NCBI GenBank assembly: GCA_041671545.1
Contig: JBAZBI010000012.1
Coordinates: 54,960-118,959 of the forward strand
Direction of reading: 5' to 3'
DNA length: 64,000 nt
Source of the DNA: UBA1563 sp041671545
GTDB taxonomy: Bacteria > Bacteroidota > Ignavibacteria > Ignavibacteriales > Ignavibacteriaceae
Shown here: positions 51,115 to 60,315 of the stretch, in pieces
How positions within the stretch are numbered: the first letter of the stretch is position 1
Layout: every line of letters begins with the position of its first letter
The notes under the pieces: generated by a model
Database searches by the model: none
The model's input: the letters and a program-made list of their open reading frames with translations, nothing else
Told to the model about the DNA's origin: nothing
Program-made: the position numbers and the translations under genes

Positions 51115-52077
51115 TTACGATTCACGACTTTCAAGCACTTCCAAAAGTTTTCCTTCACGCATTGAATATTCGGATAGGTTAAGTTTTGAAAGATTTAGTT
51201 CATGAAAAATTGTTTGTAGTATTAACGCACCGGCGGGAAGAACATCAGCCCTGTCACTTTCTACTCCCGGTAAAGTTTTTCTTTCTTCGATACCATATTT
51301 TGTCAGCAGTAGCTCTACTGATTTATCAATTTCTTTTCTCATTAATACTCTTTGATCCGATGGTTCAAATTTTAATTGAACGGCATTTGCTACTACTAAG
51401 TTTTTAACCGCATAGATCGTTCCCGAATTACCTGTTACAAAATCTACCTTAATTAAAGAAAGTTTTTCGGTTACACTTTGCATTTCCTTTTTTATGAAAG
51501 TACGGCAGTCAATAATCGATTGTTTTTCTAAATCTCCTAACGGAAAAAATTTTGATGATAAACGAACAGCTCCAAGTTTCAAACTTTCGACAAATATAAT
51601 TTTCCCATTATTTCCAACAATAAATTCAGTACTTCCTCCGCCAATATCCAGACAAAGAATGTTCTGGGAAAGAGCTTCAGCTTCAGAACATAAAACTGCT
51701 TTATATATTAACGCCGCTTCCCTCTCTCCAGAAAGAACTTCAACTGAAATACCGGTGCTTTTTTGTAGTCGTTCTAGAAATTCAATTTGATTGCTTGCCT
51801 CACGAACCGCACTGGTAGCGGTTGCTGTTATGGTACTCGAAAATGAATTTGCTACTTCTTTTAACTCAAGAATAATCTTTTCAGTTTGAGTAAAATCATC
51901 TTCAGATAAAAAAGATTTTTCATTCGGCTTTTGAAGTGCTAATCGATAGACAATTCTTTTTCTAAGCACAACTGAAAATGATTTATCTTTTTCGATTTGA
52001 TAAACTACAAAGTGAAAGGAATTCGATCCGATATCGAGAATAGCTTGGTAGTGTGTGGAATTATTTCCCAAGATCAT
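51115..52077 (-). CDS. Ppx/GppA family exopolyphosphatase / pppGpp phosphohydrolase
   Basis: An ASKHA-fold phosphatase. Motifs include AILDIGSNSFHFVVYQI (phosphate 1), LCLDIGGGSTEFIVG (phosphate 2) and VTGNSGTIYAV. At about 320 aa it is the short form without the C-terminal HD domain. The ATG at 52077 overlaps the GT9 stop as TAATG. A 9-residue longer start is less likely. Polyphosphate versus pppGpp preference is not readable. Confidence 0.9.
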   Translation of the reverse strand: MILGNNSTHYQAILDIGSNSFHFVVYQIEKDKSFSVVLRKRIVYRLALQKPNEKSFLSEDDFTQTEKIILELKEVANSFSSTITATATSAVREASNQIEFLERLQKSTGISVEVLSGEREAALIYKAVLCSEAEALSQNILCLDIGGGSTEFIVGNNGKIIFVESLKLGAVRLSSKFFPLGDLEKQSIIDCRTFIKKEMQSVTEKLSLIKVDFVTGNSGTIYAVKNLVVANAVQLKFEPSDQRVLMRKEIDKSVELLLTKYGIEERKTLPGVESDRADVLPAGALILQTIFHELNLSKLNLSEYSMREGKLLEVLESRES

Positions 52078-53144
52078 TATTCTTTTGATAGAAGTGTTTT
52101 GCACAAAGAAAAAACTTCATCGACGGAAACATCGTTAATAAGATCCGAATGCCGGATGAAATGTTTTTGTTTTCCTATCGGAGCCCAGTTAAAAGGATTT
52201 GTAGGACCAAAAATCGATATTTGCGGAGTTGGTGTAGTCCCGGCAACATGCATTATTCCCGTATCGTTAGTAATAAAAAGATCACTTTGGGCAATTAGCG
52301 CTGCCACTTCCGGAATTTCTTTGTTTAAAAATAATTTTGTCTCCGGTATAATTCCACTTAAGATTACATTAATTAATTCAATATCATCAGAACTACCGGT
52401 AAGATAAATGACCAGTTGATAATCGGCTTCCAACATATTTATCAATGAAATAAAATTTTCGTAAGACCATCGATTTGGTGGTTTCCCGGCTCCAACATGG
52501 AGTCCAATAATTTTCCCATCTTTTCGACTGAAGGAATCAAGAAACGCTTTCGCTCCCAATTGATCCTTTTCATCATAACTGATTTCCGAACTGAAATTTT
52601 CTGTGGTTATTCCAAACGGTCTAAGAATATCGAGACTGAAATCCGAAACATTAGCGTCGGGATATTTTTTCCAATTCAAATTTATTCTTCTATCAAAGAA
52701 AAATGCCGAAAGATCTTCTTTACCACTCAATGAATTTGGACCGATTCTAATTTTAGCGTTAGCGACTCTGCAAAGCAAATTACTCGTAAAAGAAATGGAA
52801 ACTGTTACCGGGACGATAGCAACATCGTAGTTTTTTCTCAAAAATTTGAACAGATTTTTTAGGTAATTAATAGAAAAAATATTGTTTTTATCGAAAACAA
52901 AAAGTTCATCGATGAATTTGTTCTTATGCAAAGCATTTTTGTTGGCAGGGCTAACAATTACCGATACTTCCGCTGAAGGATACTTTTCTTTTATTGCACG
53001 AAAAATCGAAACGCACGCTAGTAAATCGCCAAGCTGGTTATGCTGACGGACCACCAGAATCTTCTTTGGATTCCCAATTTCACGACTGGGATTTTCTTCC
53101 AATCCCCAAAATATTTTTATTAAAGAATAGAGTATGTTTTTCAT
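52077..53144 (-). CDS. GT9 family glycosyltransferase (heptosyltransferase-like) 4
   Basis: A 355-aa GT9 protein with VRQHNQLGDLLACVSIFRAI, LHVGAGKPPNRWS and TNDTGIMHVAGTTPTPQISIFGPTNP. It is expected to transfer a heptose or related sugar to LPS core or another glycolipid. It lacks the C-terminal Cys cluster of the first and third GT9 in the window and is unlinked to that group. It overlaps the Ppx/GppA start by one base. Confidence 0.87.
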   Translation of the reverse strand: MKNILYSLIKIFWGLEENPSREIGNPKKILVVRQHNQLGDLLACVSIFRAIKEKYPSAEVSVIVSPANKNALHKNKFIDELFVFDKNNIFSINYLKNLFKFLRKNYDVAIVPVTVSISFTSNLLCRVANAKIRIGPNSLSGKEDLSAFFFDRRINLNWKKYPDANVSDFSLDILRPFGITTENFSSEISYDEKDQLGAKAFLDSFSRKDGKIIGLHVGAGKPPNRWSYENFISLINMLEADYQLVIYLTGSSDDIELINVILSGIIPETKLFLNKEIPEVAALIAQSDLFITNDTGIMHVAGTTPTPQISIFGPTNPFNWAPIGKQKHFIRHSDLINDVSVDEVFSLCKTLLSKE

Positions 53145-53165
53145 GTAAAATTACCGTCGTTCATT

Positions 53166-53357
53166 TCAGACCGGCTTATCGTCATCTTTAATTTCTTTGA
53201 AATCAACATCGATAACATCTTTTTCGTTATAAGACTTTTGCGGTGGAGCCTGCTCTCTTTTTTTTGCAATGCTTGCAGATGTAATTGCCCTTACAAAACG
53301 AATTACTTTCAACGAAAAATAAATGATCAGTGCATAAATGATAAGTTTGATAAACAT
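53166..53357 (-). CDS. Small single-helix membrane protein
   Basis: A 63-aa protein with one N-terminal membrane helix (FIKLIIYALIIYFSLKVIRF) and a charged cytosolic tail (DVIDVDFKEIKDDDKPV). Short proteins of this layout (for example DUF4834-like) are common in Bacteroidota. I cannot assign a function. Its ATG overlaps the stop of the deoxynucleoside kinase by one base, which supports it being a real gene. Confidence 0.7.
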   Translation of the reverse strand: MFIKLIIYALIIYFSLKVIRFVRAITSASIAKKREQAPPQKSYNEKDVIDVDFKEIKDDDKPV

Positions 53358-54022
53358 TATAAAATCCTTTTTGCTTCAGGCTGAAAATATTCAGTGAATC
53401 CTCTGTCGGCTCTGAATATCGCCTGGAATAATTCTTCAAAATCTTTTTGATTATTTACAAAATCCATTTCTGTGGTATTTACAATAAGCAAAGGAGTTGT
53501 CGCATACCTGAAGAAAAAATCATTGTAAGCCTCACTCAATTCTTCGATGTAACCTCTTGTCAAGTTTCGTTCAATTTGCCGGCTGCGCTTCTTAATATTG
53601 TACATAAGTCGGTCTACGCTTGACTGCAGATAGACAACCAAATCCGGTTGGCGAAGATTTTTAAATAGAAGCGGAAAAACCGACTCATACAATTTTAATT
53701 CTTCACCATTGAGATTCAAGTAGGCAAATATTTTGTCCTTTTCAAAAATGTAGTCTGCAACTATATATTCTGAAAACAAATTCTCTTGATGAAGCGCTTG
53801 CTGCTGTTTGTAACGATTCACTAAAAAAAACATTTGTGTTTGAAAAGCGTAACGATTTCGTTCATTATAAAATTTTTCAAGAAACGGATTTACTTCAAAT
53901 TGTTCAACGATCAACTGGGCATTTAACCGTTCTTTTAATTTGATAGCAAGGGAGGTTTTTCCCGCGCCAATAGCTCCTTCAACCGCTATATACTTTACTT
54001 CATTTTCACTTTGCAACGCCAT
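53357..54022 (-). CDS. Deoxynucleoside kinase
   Basis: A 221-aa dNK-family kinase (deoxyadenosine/deoxyguanosine kinase type). P-loop is VEGAIGAGKTSLA (residues 14-26), an ERS/ERN-type region is FYNERNRYAFQTQMFFL, the LID Arg cluster is KKRSRQIERN, and PDLVVYLQSS is the next strand. It salvages deoxynucleosides. It overlaps folK by 17 bases. Confidence 0.92.
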   Translation of the reverse strand: MALQSENEVKYIAVEGAIGAGKTSLAIKLKERLNAQLIVEQFEVNPFLEKFYNERNRYAFQTQMFFLVNRYKQQQALHQENLFSEYIVADYIFEKDKIFAYLNLNGEELKLYESVFPLLFKNLRQPDLVVYLQSSVDRLMYNIKKRSRQIERNLTRGYIEELSEAYNDFFFRYATTPLLIVNTTEMDFVNNQKDFEELFQAIFRADRGFTEYFQPEAKRIL

Positions 54023-54545
54023 GAGATTCCTTTAAACTAATTGGAGGTGAAAAAACATTAATAACATAGTGCTCACTTTCCGGCAGTACAATATCGCAAA
54101 TACTTTTTTTTAATCCTGGATGAAAGAAACCTGGAATAATTTCACAGAGAGGAACGAGTACAAAATCTCTCACCGGAATATAAGGATGCGGAACGGTTAC
54201 TCTTTCATCAGAATAAACTAAATCATCAAAAAATAAGATGTCAAGATCAATTTCACGGCATTCCCATTTTTCTCTTTTCCTTCTTCCGAGTTGTTGTTCA
54301 ATTCCCTTTAGAAAATCCAGTAATGAGTGAAGTTCCAAATCTGTTTCAATTGCCATAACCCCGTTTAAAAAATTTCCTTGATTTTTTACACCGAACGGTC
54401 TGGTCTCGTAAATCGAAGAAATCTTTATCACTCTGCAAAAAGAGGAATCCTCGATGAGTTCAACTGCTTTTTTTATGTATGAGAATCTGTCATCAAGGTT
54501 AGAACCTAATCCAATGTAGCTGATATGTTTCTTCGTTTCCGACAC
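54006..54545 (-). CDS. folK: HPPK (folate biosynthesis kinase)
   Basis: FolK transfers pyrophosphate from ATP to 6-hydroxymethyl-dihydropterin. Motifs: SYIGLGSNLDDR at the N-terminus, IYETRPFGVKNQGNFLNGV, and the acidic metal motif REIDLDILFFDD, followed by VPHPYIPVRDFVLVPL. It abuts folB (shared base), a standard folB-folK pair. Confidence 0.95.
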   Translation of the reverse strand: MSETKKHISYIGLGSNLDDRFSYIKKAVELIEDSSFCRVIKISSIYETRPFGVKNQGNFLNGVMAIETDLELHSLLDFLKGIEQQLGRRKREKWECREIDLDILFFDDLVYSDERVTVPHPYIPVRDFVLVPLCEIIPGFFHPGLKKSICDIVLPESEHYVINVFSPPISLKESHGVAK

Positions 54546-54937
54546 TATAACTTCTCAATCATTTCATTCCATTCATCACGCGTTTTTACAACTTCCACTT
54601 CAACGGAATCAACTACGCCGCCGATCGGAGGATTGTTTTTTCTAACGCGTAATGCGATCTTGTGAACCAACGGAAACGTGCGGAATAATTCATCAACCAT
54701 CGCATTGGTTAATGCCTCGATCAAATGAAACTTTTTACGCAGGGCAAGTTCACTCATTACATTATAAACTTTTTCATAATTTATTGTTTCTTGCAATTTA
54801 TCCGTTGTTGCTGCGTGTGCAAAATTGGTATAGAGATCAACATCCGCTTCGAATTTACCGCCGATGTTTTGTTCTTGTTGAAAGACTCCATGATACCCGT
54901 AAAACGAGGCTTTTTTAATTCTGATGATATTTAACAT
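54545..54937 (-). CDS. folB: Dihydroneopterin aldolase
   Basis: FolB, the enzyme preceding FolK in folate synthesis. A 130-aa protein with RIKKASFYGYHGVFQQEQNIGGKFEADVDL (conserved YGYHGVxxxE), NYEKVYNVM, and HLIEALTNAMVDEL. Length and motifs are normal. No folP or folE is nearby. Confidence 0.94.
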   Translation of the reverse strand: MLNIIRIKKASFYGYHGVFQQEQNIGGKFEADVDLYTNFAHAATTDKLQETINYEKVYNVMSELALRKKFHLIEALTNAMVDELFRTFPLVHKIALRVRKNNPPIGGVVDSVEVEVVKTRDEWNEMIEKL

Positions 54938-54940
54938 AGT

Positions 54941-55843
54941 TTAAGTATTTCTCATGATTTTTTGTTTCAAACTTGATAAGTTCGCGATCAAGAGCCCTGT
55001 TAATACAAAAAAGGACCCTAAAATTTGATTCGGCATTAATGTTTCATCAAGAAAAATCCAGCCGATAAATAAAGCGATAATTGGAGTAATAAAAGCCGTC
55101 AGCGATAGTAAAATTATATTGATCCTTTTCAACAGCCAATAATATGCGGTAAAAGTTACAACACTTCCGATAATTCCAAGATATAATACCGACGAAACTG
55201 CTTTAACATCAAACTTAAGTTTAGTCGTATCTTCCAACAACATTCCCAACAATAGCATCCCAACACCGGCGATTGCCATCGGGATTAAGTTCATCGAAAG
55301 TGCATGTAAATGTTGCCCATATTTTTTAATCGAAACTGCAATAGTTGATTGCAACAATCCACTTATCAATACTGCCAACATTCCGAGGAAATAATTCATC
55401 CCGATCGTTAGAAGATTTTGCGAGAAAATTATAACAATACCTGAAAATCCGAAAATCATTCCTATAATTTTAATAACTCCAATTTTCTCTTCCGGAATAA
55501 AAATCCGCGTAAAGAGAGCAACAAAAAAAGGATACACCGCAAACAGAACCGCAGCTAATCCGGAAGGAATAAATTGCTCTCCCCAATAAACCAATCCGAA
55601 AGGAAGAATGAACGAAAATATCCCCATGAAATAATACAACCTCATAGAAATTTTATCTCGTTGGATCGAGATCGAACGAATCCTCATCACGATGTAAATA
55701 ACAATTGCCGCTACCGAAAAACGCAAACCCGCTGAAATTAAAGGTGTAAGTGAGTCTAAACCCAATCTAATTGCAAACCAGGTTGAGCCCCAGATCAGAC
55801 AAATTAAAATATAGTTTGAAGCTATTTTATAATTAGAATTCAA
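54941..55843 (-). CDS. EamA/DMT family transporter
   Basis: A 300-aa integral membrane protein with about ten helices and two EamA repeats. The first begins NYILICLIWGSTWFAIRLGLDSLTPLISAGLRF. The second lies about residues 150-290 (TAYYWLLKRINIILLSLTAFITPIIALFIGW). DMT exporters move small metabolites, but the substrate is unknown. It overlaps the YfiH gene by 4 bases. Confidence 0.9.
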   Translation of the reverse strand: MNSNYKIASNYILICLIWGSTWFAIRLGLDSLTPLISAGLRFSVAAIVIYIVMRIRSISIQRDKISMRLYYFMGIFSFILPFGLVYWGEQFIPSGLAAVLFAVYPFFVALFTRIFIPEEKIGVIKIIGMIFGFSGIVIIFSQNLLTIGMNYFLGMLAVLISGLLQSTIAVSIKKYGQHLHALSMNLIPMAIAGVGMLLLGMLLEDTTKLKFDVKAVSSVLYLGIIGSVVTFTAYYWLLKRINIILLSLTAFITPIIALFIGWIFLDETLMPNQILGSFFVLTGLLIANLSSLKQKIMRNT

Positions 55844-56577
55844 GAATTTCCTTTCATGGCAAGTACGCCGAGTGACCGACCGGATAAGTTGCCGTCTCTT
55901 CTAAAAGAATGGAGCATTGATTTCCATTCAAAACTGCATAGTGAAGAAAGCTGAATATTTTCTTTCTTCACCTCAAATTTACGCAAAATGTCATAATTAA
56001 TTTTAGCCGCATCAAGTAAGAATTTAGTTCCTTTAGGATACAAATACTTTTCATCAAAATATTTTGCTACATCTTCCCCGACTTCATAATTTTTTTGACT
56101 GATTGAAGGAGCGATATAACATACAAATCCCTTCGGATTCGCGGCAAATTCATTTTCGAGTTTAATTATCGTTTTCTCTAAAATTTTGAGTGATGTCCCC
56201 CTCCAGCCCGAATGAATTCCCGCAATAATTTTTCGTTTAGGTTCGTAAAGAAAAATCGGAACACAATCGGCAGTACTGATCGCCAATCCAAGCCCCGGTT
56301 TGTCGGTTATCATCGCATCACTTTCTCCTTGATCCCCGGCGTGGTCGACAAAAACGATTTTATCACTATGCATTTGGTGTTGCGTAGCAACTTTATTTTC
56401 TAACCCGAGTTCACGGAAAAATCTTTCTCTATCCTCTTCAACTCTTTTATTATCATCCCCCACCGTTAAGGAAAGGTTAAAGCCGAACGGAGAAACTGTA
56501 ATATCATCAATTTTAGTAGCTAATCCGAAAGAAATGTTCTTACAACCATTAAATATGAGTGATTTGAGTATTACCAT
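55840..56577 (-). CDS. YfiH/laccase-domain purine nucleoside phosphorylase-like protein
   Basis: A 245-aa multicopper-polyphenol-oxidoreductase (DUF152/YfiH) protein. The motifs AISTADCVPIFL and IAGIHSGWRGTSLKIL carry the conserved Cys and His zinc ligands. Related enzymes act on purine nucleosides, and YfiH has also been linked to peptidoglycan editing. The actual substrate here is unknown. Confidence 0.9.
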   Translation of the reverse strand: MVILKSLIFNGCKNISFGLATKIDDITVSPFGFNLSLTVGDDNKRVEEDRERFFRELGLENKVATQHQMHSDKIVFVDHAGDQGESDAMITDKPGLGLAISTADCVPIFLYEPKRKIIAGIHSGWRGTSLKILEKTIIKLENEFAANPKGFVCYIAPSISQKNYEVGEDVAKYFDEKYLYPKGTKFLLDAAKINYDILRKFEVKKENIQLSSLCSFEWKSMLHSFRRDGNLSGRSLGVLAMKGNS

Positions 56578-56707
56578 AAAAGTTAGTTAGAATAAAAGAA
56601 ATACTTTATTTTAGGAAAGAAAATTTAAGATGGTTTTATTTTCTTTTTCCAAAGATATTAAAATATTTCTTTGTCACTCATGTTAATTATAGAAAAGGAT
56701 AGTTTTT

Positions 56708-57472
56708 TTGAAAATTCTCATTTCAAACGATGACGGAATAGATTCTCTCGGTATTTTCCATTTGTACAACGCACTAAAAGAAGTTGGAGAAGTTACAGTT
56801 GTAGCTCCTCTAAGTGAACAAAGCGCAGTAGGACACGCAATAACGATGAAACATCCTTTGCGCGTAATTAAATTTTATAAAGATGGAAATTTTTTCGGTT
56901 ACGCAGTTGATGGGACTCCCGCAGATTGTGTTAAAATGGGTGTCCGGAATATTCTCGGATTTCTCCCCGATATTGTTGTTTCCGGAATCAACCACGGTTC
57001 AAATACTGCAACAAGCGTGATTTATTCGGGAACGGTTTCAGCCGCAAGAGAAGCGGCGATAATGGATATTCCGGCTATTGCTATTTCGGTGACAAGCCAC
57101 AACGTAAGTAATTTTTCAACAGCTTGCGAAACAGCAAAAAAACTTGTTACCTTAATTGGTGAAAAAGGATTGAAAAAAGGAACACTGCTCAACGTAAATG
57201 TTCCCGATCTACCGGCAGAAGAAATAAAAGGGATGCAACTTACGAAGCAAGGAAAATCAAAATGGGATGATGTTTACGAAAAAAGAGTTGATCCCTACGG
57301 GAAAGAATATTTTTGGTTGACCGGAGATTTTGTTGAAACTGATGATGATATTTCTCTTGATCAAGGAGCAGTAAGAGAAAAATATGTCTCGGTAACCCCG
57401 ATCCATTTCGATCTTACCGACCACGAAACTTATGAAGAAATGGGCGGGTGGAAAATTGATTCGCTGCTTTAA
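56708..57472 (+). CDS. surE: 5'-nucleotidase SurE
   Basis: SurE hydrolyses 5'/3' nucleoside monophosphates. The 254-aa protein opens KILISNDDGIDSLGIFHL with the metal-binding DD, has PLSEQSAVGHAIT, and carries SGINHGSNTATSVIYSGTVSAAREAA, all diagnostic. The start is TTG 56708 with AAAAGGATA upstream. It is the first gene of the plus-strand group, divergent from the YfiH gene. Confidence 0.95.
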   Translation: MKILISNDDGIDSLGIFHLYNALKEVGEVTVVAPLSEQSAVGHAITMKHPLRVIKFYKDGNFFGYAVDGTPADCVKMGVRNILGFLPDIVVSGINHGSNTATSVIYSGTVSAAREAAIMDIPAIAISVTSHNVSNFSTACETAKKLVTLIGEKGLKKGTLLNVNVPDLPAEEIKGMQLTKQGKSKWDDVYEKRVDPYGKEYFWLTGDFVETDDDISLDQGAVREKYVSVTPIHFDLTDHETYEEMGGWKIDSLL

Positions 57473-57499
57473 TCAACTTTCATTTTTTAATCTTTAACT
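57472..57499. repeat. Possible heptamer tract between surE and the VWA-like gene
   Basis: A 7-base periodicity can be read as AACTTTC, ATTTTTT, AATCTTT, AACTTGC in the spacer before ATG 57504. It is weaker than the other three tracts. Confidence 0.4.
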
Positions 57500-57503
57500 T
57501 GCA

Positions 57504-59624
57504 ATGAATATTTCATTTCAGATTAATTGGTTTTTGCTTGTTGCATTTGCGTTGCTTCTTGCCGGTTATACTATTTTTGTTTACCGGACAACCGTGCCGG
57601 TAATTTCCCGACAGAAAAAAATTCTTTTGACACTGTTAAGAATCGCTGCTCTGGTTCTCCTTTTCCTCTTAATTTTTGAACCGCTACTTAAAATTGAAAA
57701 GAATAAAATCATCCAACCGGTTCACTATTTTTTTGTTGATAATTCAAAGTCGCTAAAACAATTTGAGGATAAAACTCCACTCATCTCAAATAATTTTTTA
57801 AGTGAATTGAAAAAATTACCCTCCGGTTCATTCAGATTATTTTCTTTTGGAAGCAATGTTCCGCAGGAATTAAAATCCGATTCAGCACACTTTTCTTTTA
57901 CTGAACCGGCAACAAATTTTTCTAAAATATTTGAGACATTACAGAAAAAAGAAGATATCGTTTCGGTTACAATTTTGAGCGATGGAATTATTACCGAGGG
58001 ATCAAATCCCCAGTATCAAGCTGAAAAACTAAATGTACCTGTGTTTGCAATTGGAGTTGGCGATTCAACCACAAAAAAAGATATTTCGATCCAAAAAATC
58101 CTTAGCAATGAATATCTCTATGCCGGCATCAGCGCACAATTTGTCGTTTCAATTCTGCAAAACGGATTCAGCGGATCAAAAGCTACACTTTCTCTCTTCG
58201 AAGATAATTCACTACAAAAAGTGAAGGAAATTTCGTTCACAGATAACGAACTGCAGAATATTGAATTTACTTATAATCCAAAAACACCGGGAGAGAAAAA
58301 GATCACATATGTTCTCTCTCCATTGCAAGGAGAATATTCAACTGAAAATAACCGGCAATCTCTATTTGTAAAAGTTTTGGATAGTAAACTTTCGATCGTC
58401 CTTCTCGCCGGAGCTCCTTCAGCTGATGTAACATTTATAAAAAATTCATTGCAAGCTGATACAAACAATGCAGTTCAGTCGTTCACCCAAATAACCACCT
58501 CACAGTTTCTCGAGAAGAAATCGCCCGAAACCAGTATTGATAAGGCGGATGTTCTTTATCTTGTAAATTTTCCTTCTTCTCAAACATCAAATCAATTAAT
58601 CGATAAAGTTGCAAAACTTATTAGTGACAAAAATCTTCCATATTTTTTTCTGTTAACCTCTTCAGTTGATCCGGTGAAATTACGAATGTTGCAGAATGAA
58701 CTCCCGTTCAATATTAATCGGACGGATAAAGGCGTGGTTGAAGTTCAACCGGCTATTCCCGATGAAATGTTAAGAAATACTCTGCTGCAATTCAGCGGGA
58801 AAAATATTCTTGAACAATGGAATAATCTTCCACCAATTTCAAAGCCGAATTGGGAGATTACCGCAAAGCCCGAAAGCGAAATTCTTGCCAAAACAAAAAT
58901 CAATAATATTACGCTTAACTCCCCGTTGATCATCTCCAAACGATTGGGGAGCAAACGTGCTATCGCAGTTCTTGCGGGAGATATTTGGAAATGGAAACTT
59001 CAAAAAGCCACAGAACAGCTTGATCTTTTCGACCGCTTTCTTACCAACGGAACAAAATGGCTTCGCGCAGTTGAACAAAAAAAACAAGTCACCATTTCGA
59101 CTAACAAAAAGTTTTATTCAGTAGGAGAAAAGATTTACTTCACTACTGAAGTTTATGATGAAGCATTTAACGAAGTGAATGAAGCAGAAATAAAATGTTT
59201 GGTTAAAGGTAAAGAGAAAGAACTTCCCATTTCTTTTTCGAATGTTGGACGGGGATTATATGAAGGTGAAATATCTGACATCGGAAAAGGTGATTACAAT
59301 TTCTTCGGAGAAGCTTTGCTGGATCATAAATCGCTTGGGAAAGATAACGGAAGATTTTCTGTTGGCGATATCGATTACGAACTTCATAACACTACCATGA
59401 ATAGTGATATGCTTCAACTTTTGGCAAAAGAGACCAAGGGGAAATTCTTTTACAATTCGTATGACAATTTATTTGCAATGTTGGAAGAGATCACTAAAAA
59501 TACCGCTAAAAATAAAATCGAAGTGACTGAACACCGGCTTTGGACGAATGAGTTACTACTCATCTTGATTATTATGTTATTTGCAATCGAGTGGTTTATA
59601 AGGAAACGAGAAGGTTTGTTGTAG
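57504..59624 (+). CDS. Large VWA-like membrane protein
   Basis: A 706-aa protein with two N-terminal membrane helices (about residues 7-26 and 40-61), a long exoplasmic part, and a C-terminal helix (LLLILIIMLFAIEWFI). A VWA-like domain follows the second helix: FFVDNSKSLKQ fits DxSxS and ILSDGIITEG supplies the later Asp. Beta-sandwich regions follow, with a Rossmann-like segment (VLYLVNFPSSQ). The topology is BatA/BatB-like but much longer, and similar proteins occur in Bacteroidota without known function. Confidence 0.75.
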   Translation: MNISFQINWFLLVAFALLLAGYTIFVYRTTVPVISRQKKILLTLLRIAALVLLFLLIFEPLLKIEKNKIIQPVHYFFVDNSKSLKQFEDKTPLISNNFLSELKKLPSGSFRLFSFGSNVPQELKSDSAHFSFTEPATNFSKIFETLQKKEDIVSVTILSDGIITEGSNPQYQAEKLNVPVFAIGVGDSTTKKDISIQKILSNEYLYAGISAQFVVSILQNGFSGSKATLSLFEDNSLQKVKEISFTDNELQNIEFTYNPKTPGEKKITYVLSPLQGEYSTENNRQSLFVKVLDSKLSIVLLAGAPSADVTFIKNSLQADTNNAVQSFTQITTSQFLEKKSPETSIDKADVLYLVNFPSSQTSNQLIDKVAKLISDKNLPYFFLLTSSVDPVKLRMLQNELPFNINRTDKGVVEVQPAIPDEMLRNTLLQFSGKNILEQWNNLPPISKPNWEITAKPESEILAKTKINNITLNSPLIISKRLGSKRAIAVLAGDIWKWKLQKATEQLDLFDRFLTNGTKWLRAVEQKKQVTISTNKKFYSVGEKIYFTTEVYDEAFNEVNEAEIKCLVKGKEKELPISFSNVGRGLYEGEISDIGKGDYNFFGEALLDHKSLGKDNGRFSVGDIDYELHNTTMNSDMLQLLAKETKGKFFYNSYDNLFAMLEEITKNTAKNKIEVTEHRLWTNELLLILIIMLFAIEWFIRKREGLL

Positions 59625-59630
59625 GCTGTA

Positions 59631-60314
59631 ATGAAGCTGCTTTCCACCATATTTGATTTCATTCTTCCCAGATTCTGTCCAGCATGTCAAAAAAAACTAT
59701 CCCTTACCGAAAAATTTATTTGTGATAATTGCCGGGAAACTTTCGTCTACACTGATGAAAAATTGATTCAATTTGAATATGAAAGAAAATTCGCGCAATC
59801 CAAAATCATTACTGATTTTTTCCCTCTATTGATCTTTGAAAAAGACTCGCCTTTGCAGCATGTAATTCACCAAATCAAATATCAAAAAAAATTTTTATTA
59901 GCCGTTGAACTTGGAGAAATGCTCGGCAATTCACTTTTAAAAAACAAACCAACTTGGCATATTGACATTATTCTTCCGGTTCCCCTTCATTCGTTAAAAA
60001 AAGCCGAAAGAGGTTTTAACCAATCATTTTATATTGCAAAAGGAATTAAGAAAGTAACACAAATTCCCGTTTCACAATCGTTATTAAAAAGGAAAAGATA
60101 CACCGAATCACAGACACAGAAAAATTTGATTGAGCGGGCAGAGAATATGTCTGAGGCATTTGCGTTGAAACGTTCGGATAAAGTTGCGGGGAAAAATGTT
60201 TTGTTAATTGACGATGTAATAACTACCGGCGCAACAATCCGTGAATGTGGAAAAATACTTAGAGAATGCGGGGCAGCCAATATTTATGCGGCTTCCATCG
60301 CTCTCGCTGAATAA
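59631..60314 (+). CDS. comFC: ComF family phosphoribosyltransferase-like protein
   Basis: A 227-aa ComFC. An N-terminal four-Cys zinc ribbon (FCPACQKKLSLTEKFICDNC) precedes a PRTase-like domain with VPLHSLKKAERGFNQS and the PRPP loop LLIDDVITTGATI. ComFC proteins are needed for DNA uptake in naturally competent bacteria. comEC lies at 7281-9686. It ends 2 bases before the convergent argS stop. Confidence 0.93.
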   Translation: MKLLSTIFDFILPRFCPACQKKLSLTEKFICDNCRETFVYTDEKLIQFEYERKFAQSKIITDFFPLLIFEKDSPLQHVIHQIKYQKKFLLAVELGEMLGNSLLKNKPTWHIDIILPVPLHSLKKAERGFNQSFYIAKGIKKVTQIPVSQSLLKRKRYTESQTQKNLIERAENMSEAFALKRSDKVAGKNVLLIDDVITTGATIRECGKILRECGAANIYAASIALAE

Positions 60315-60315
60315 T

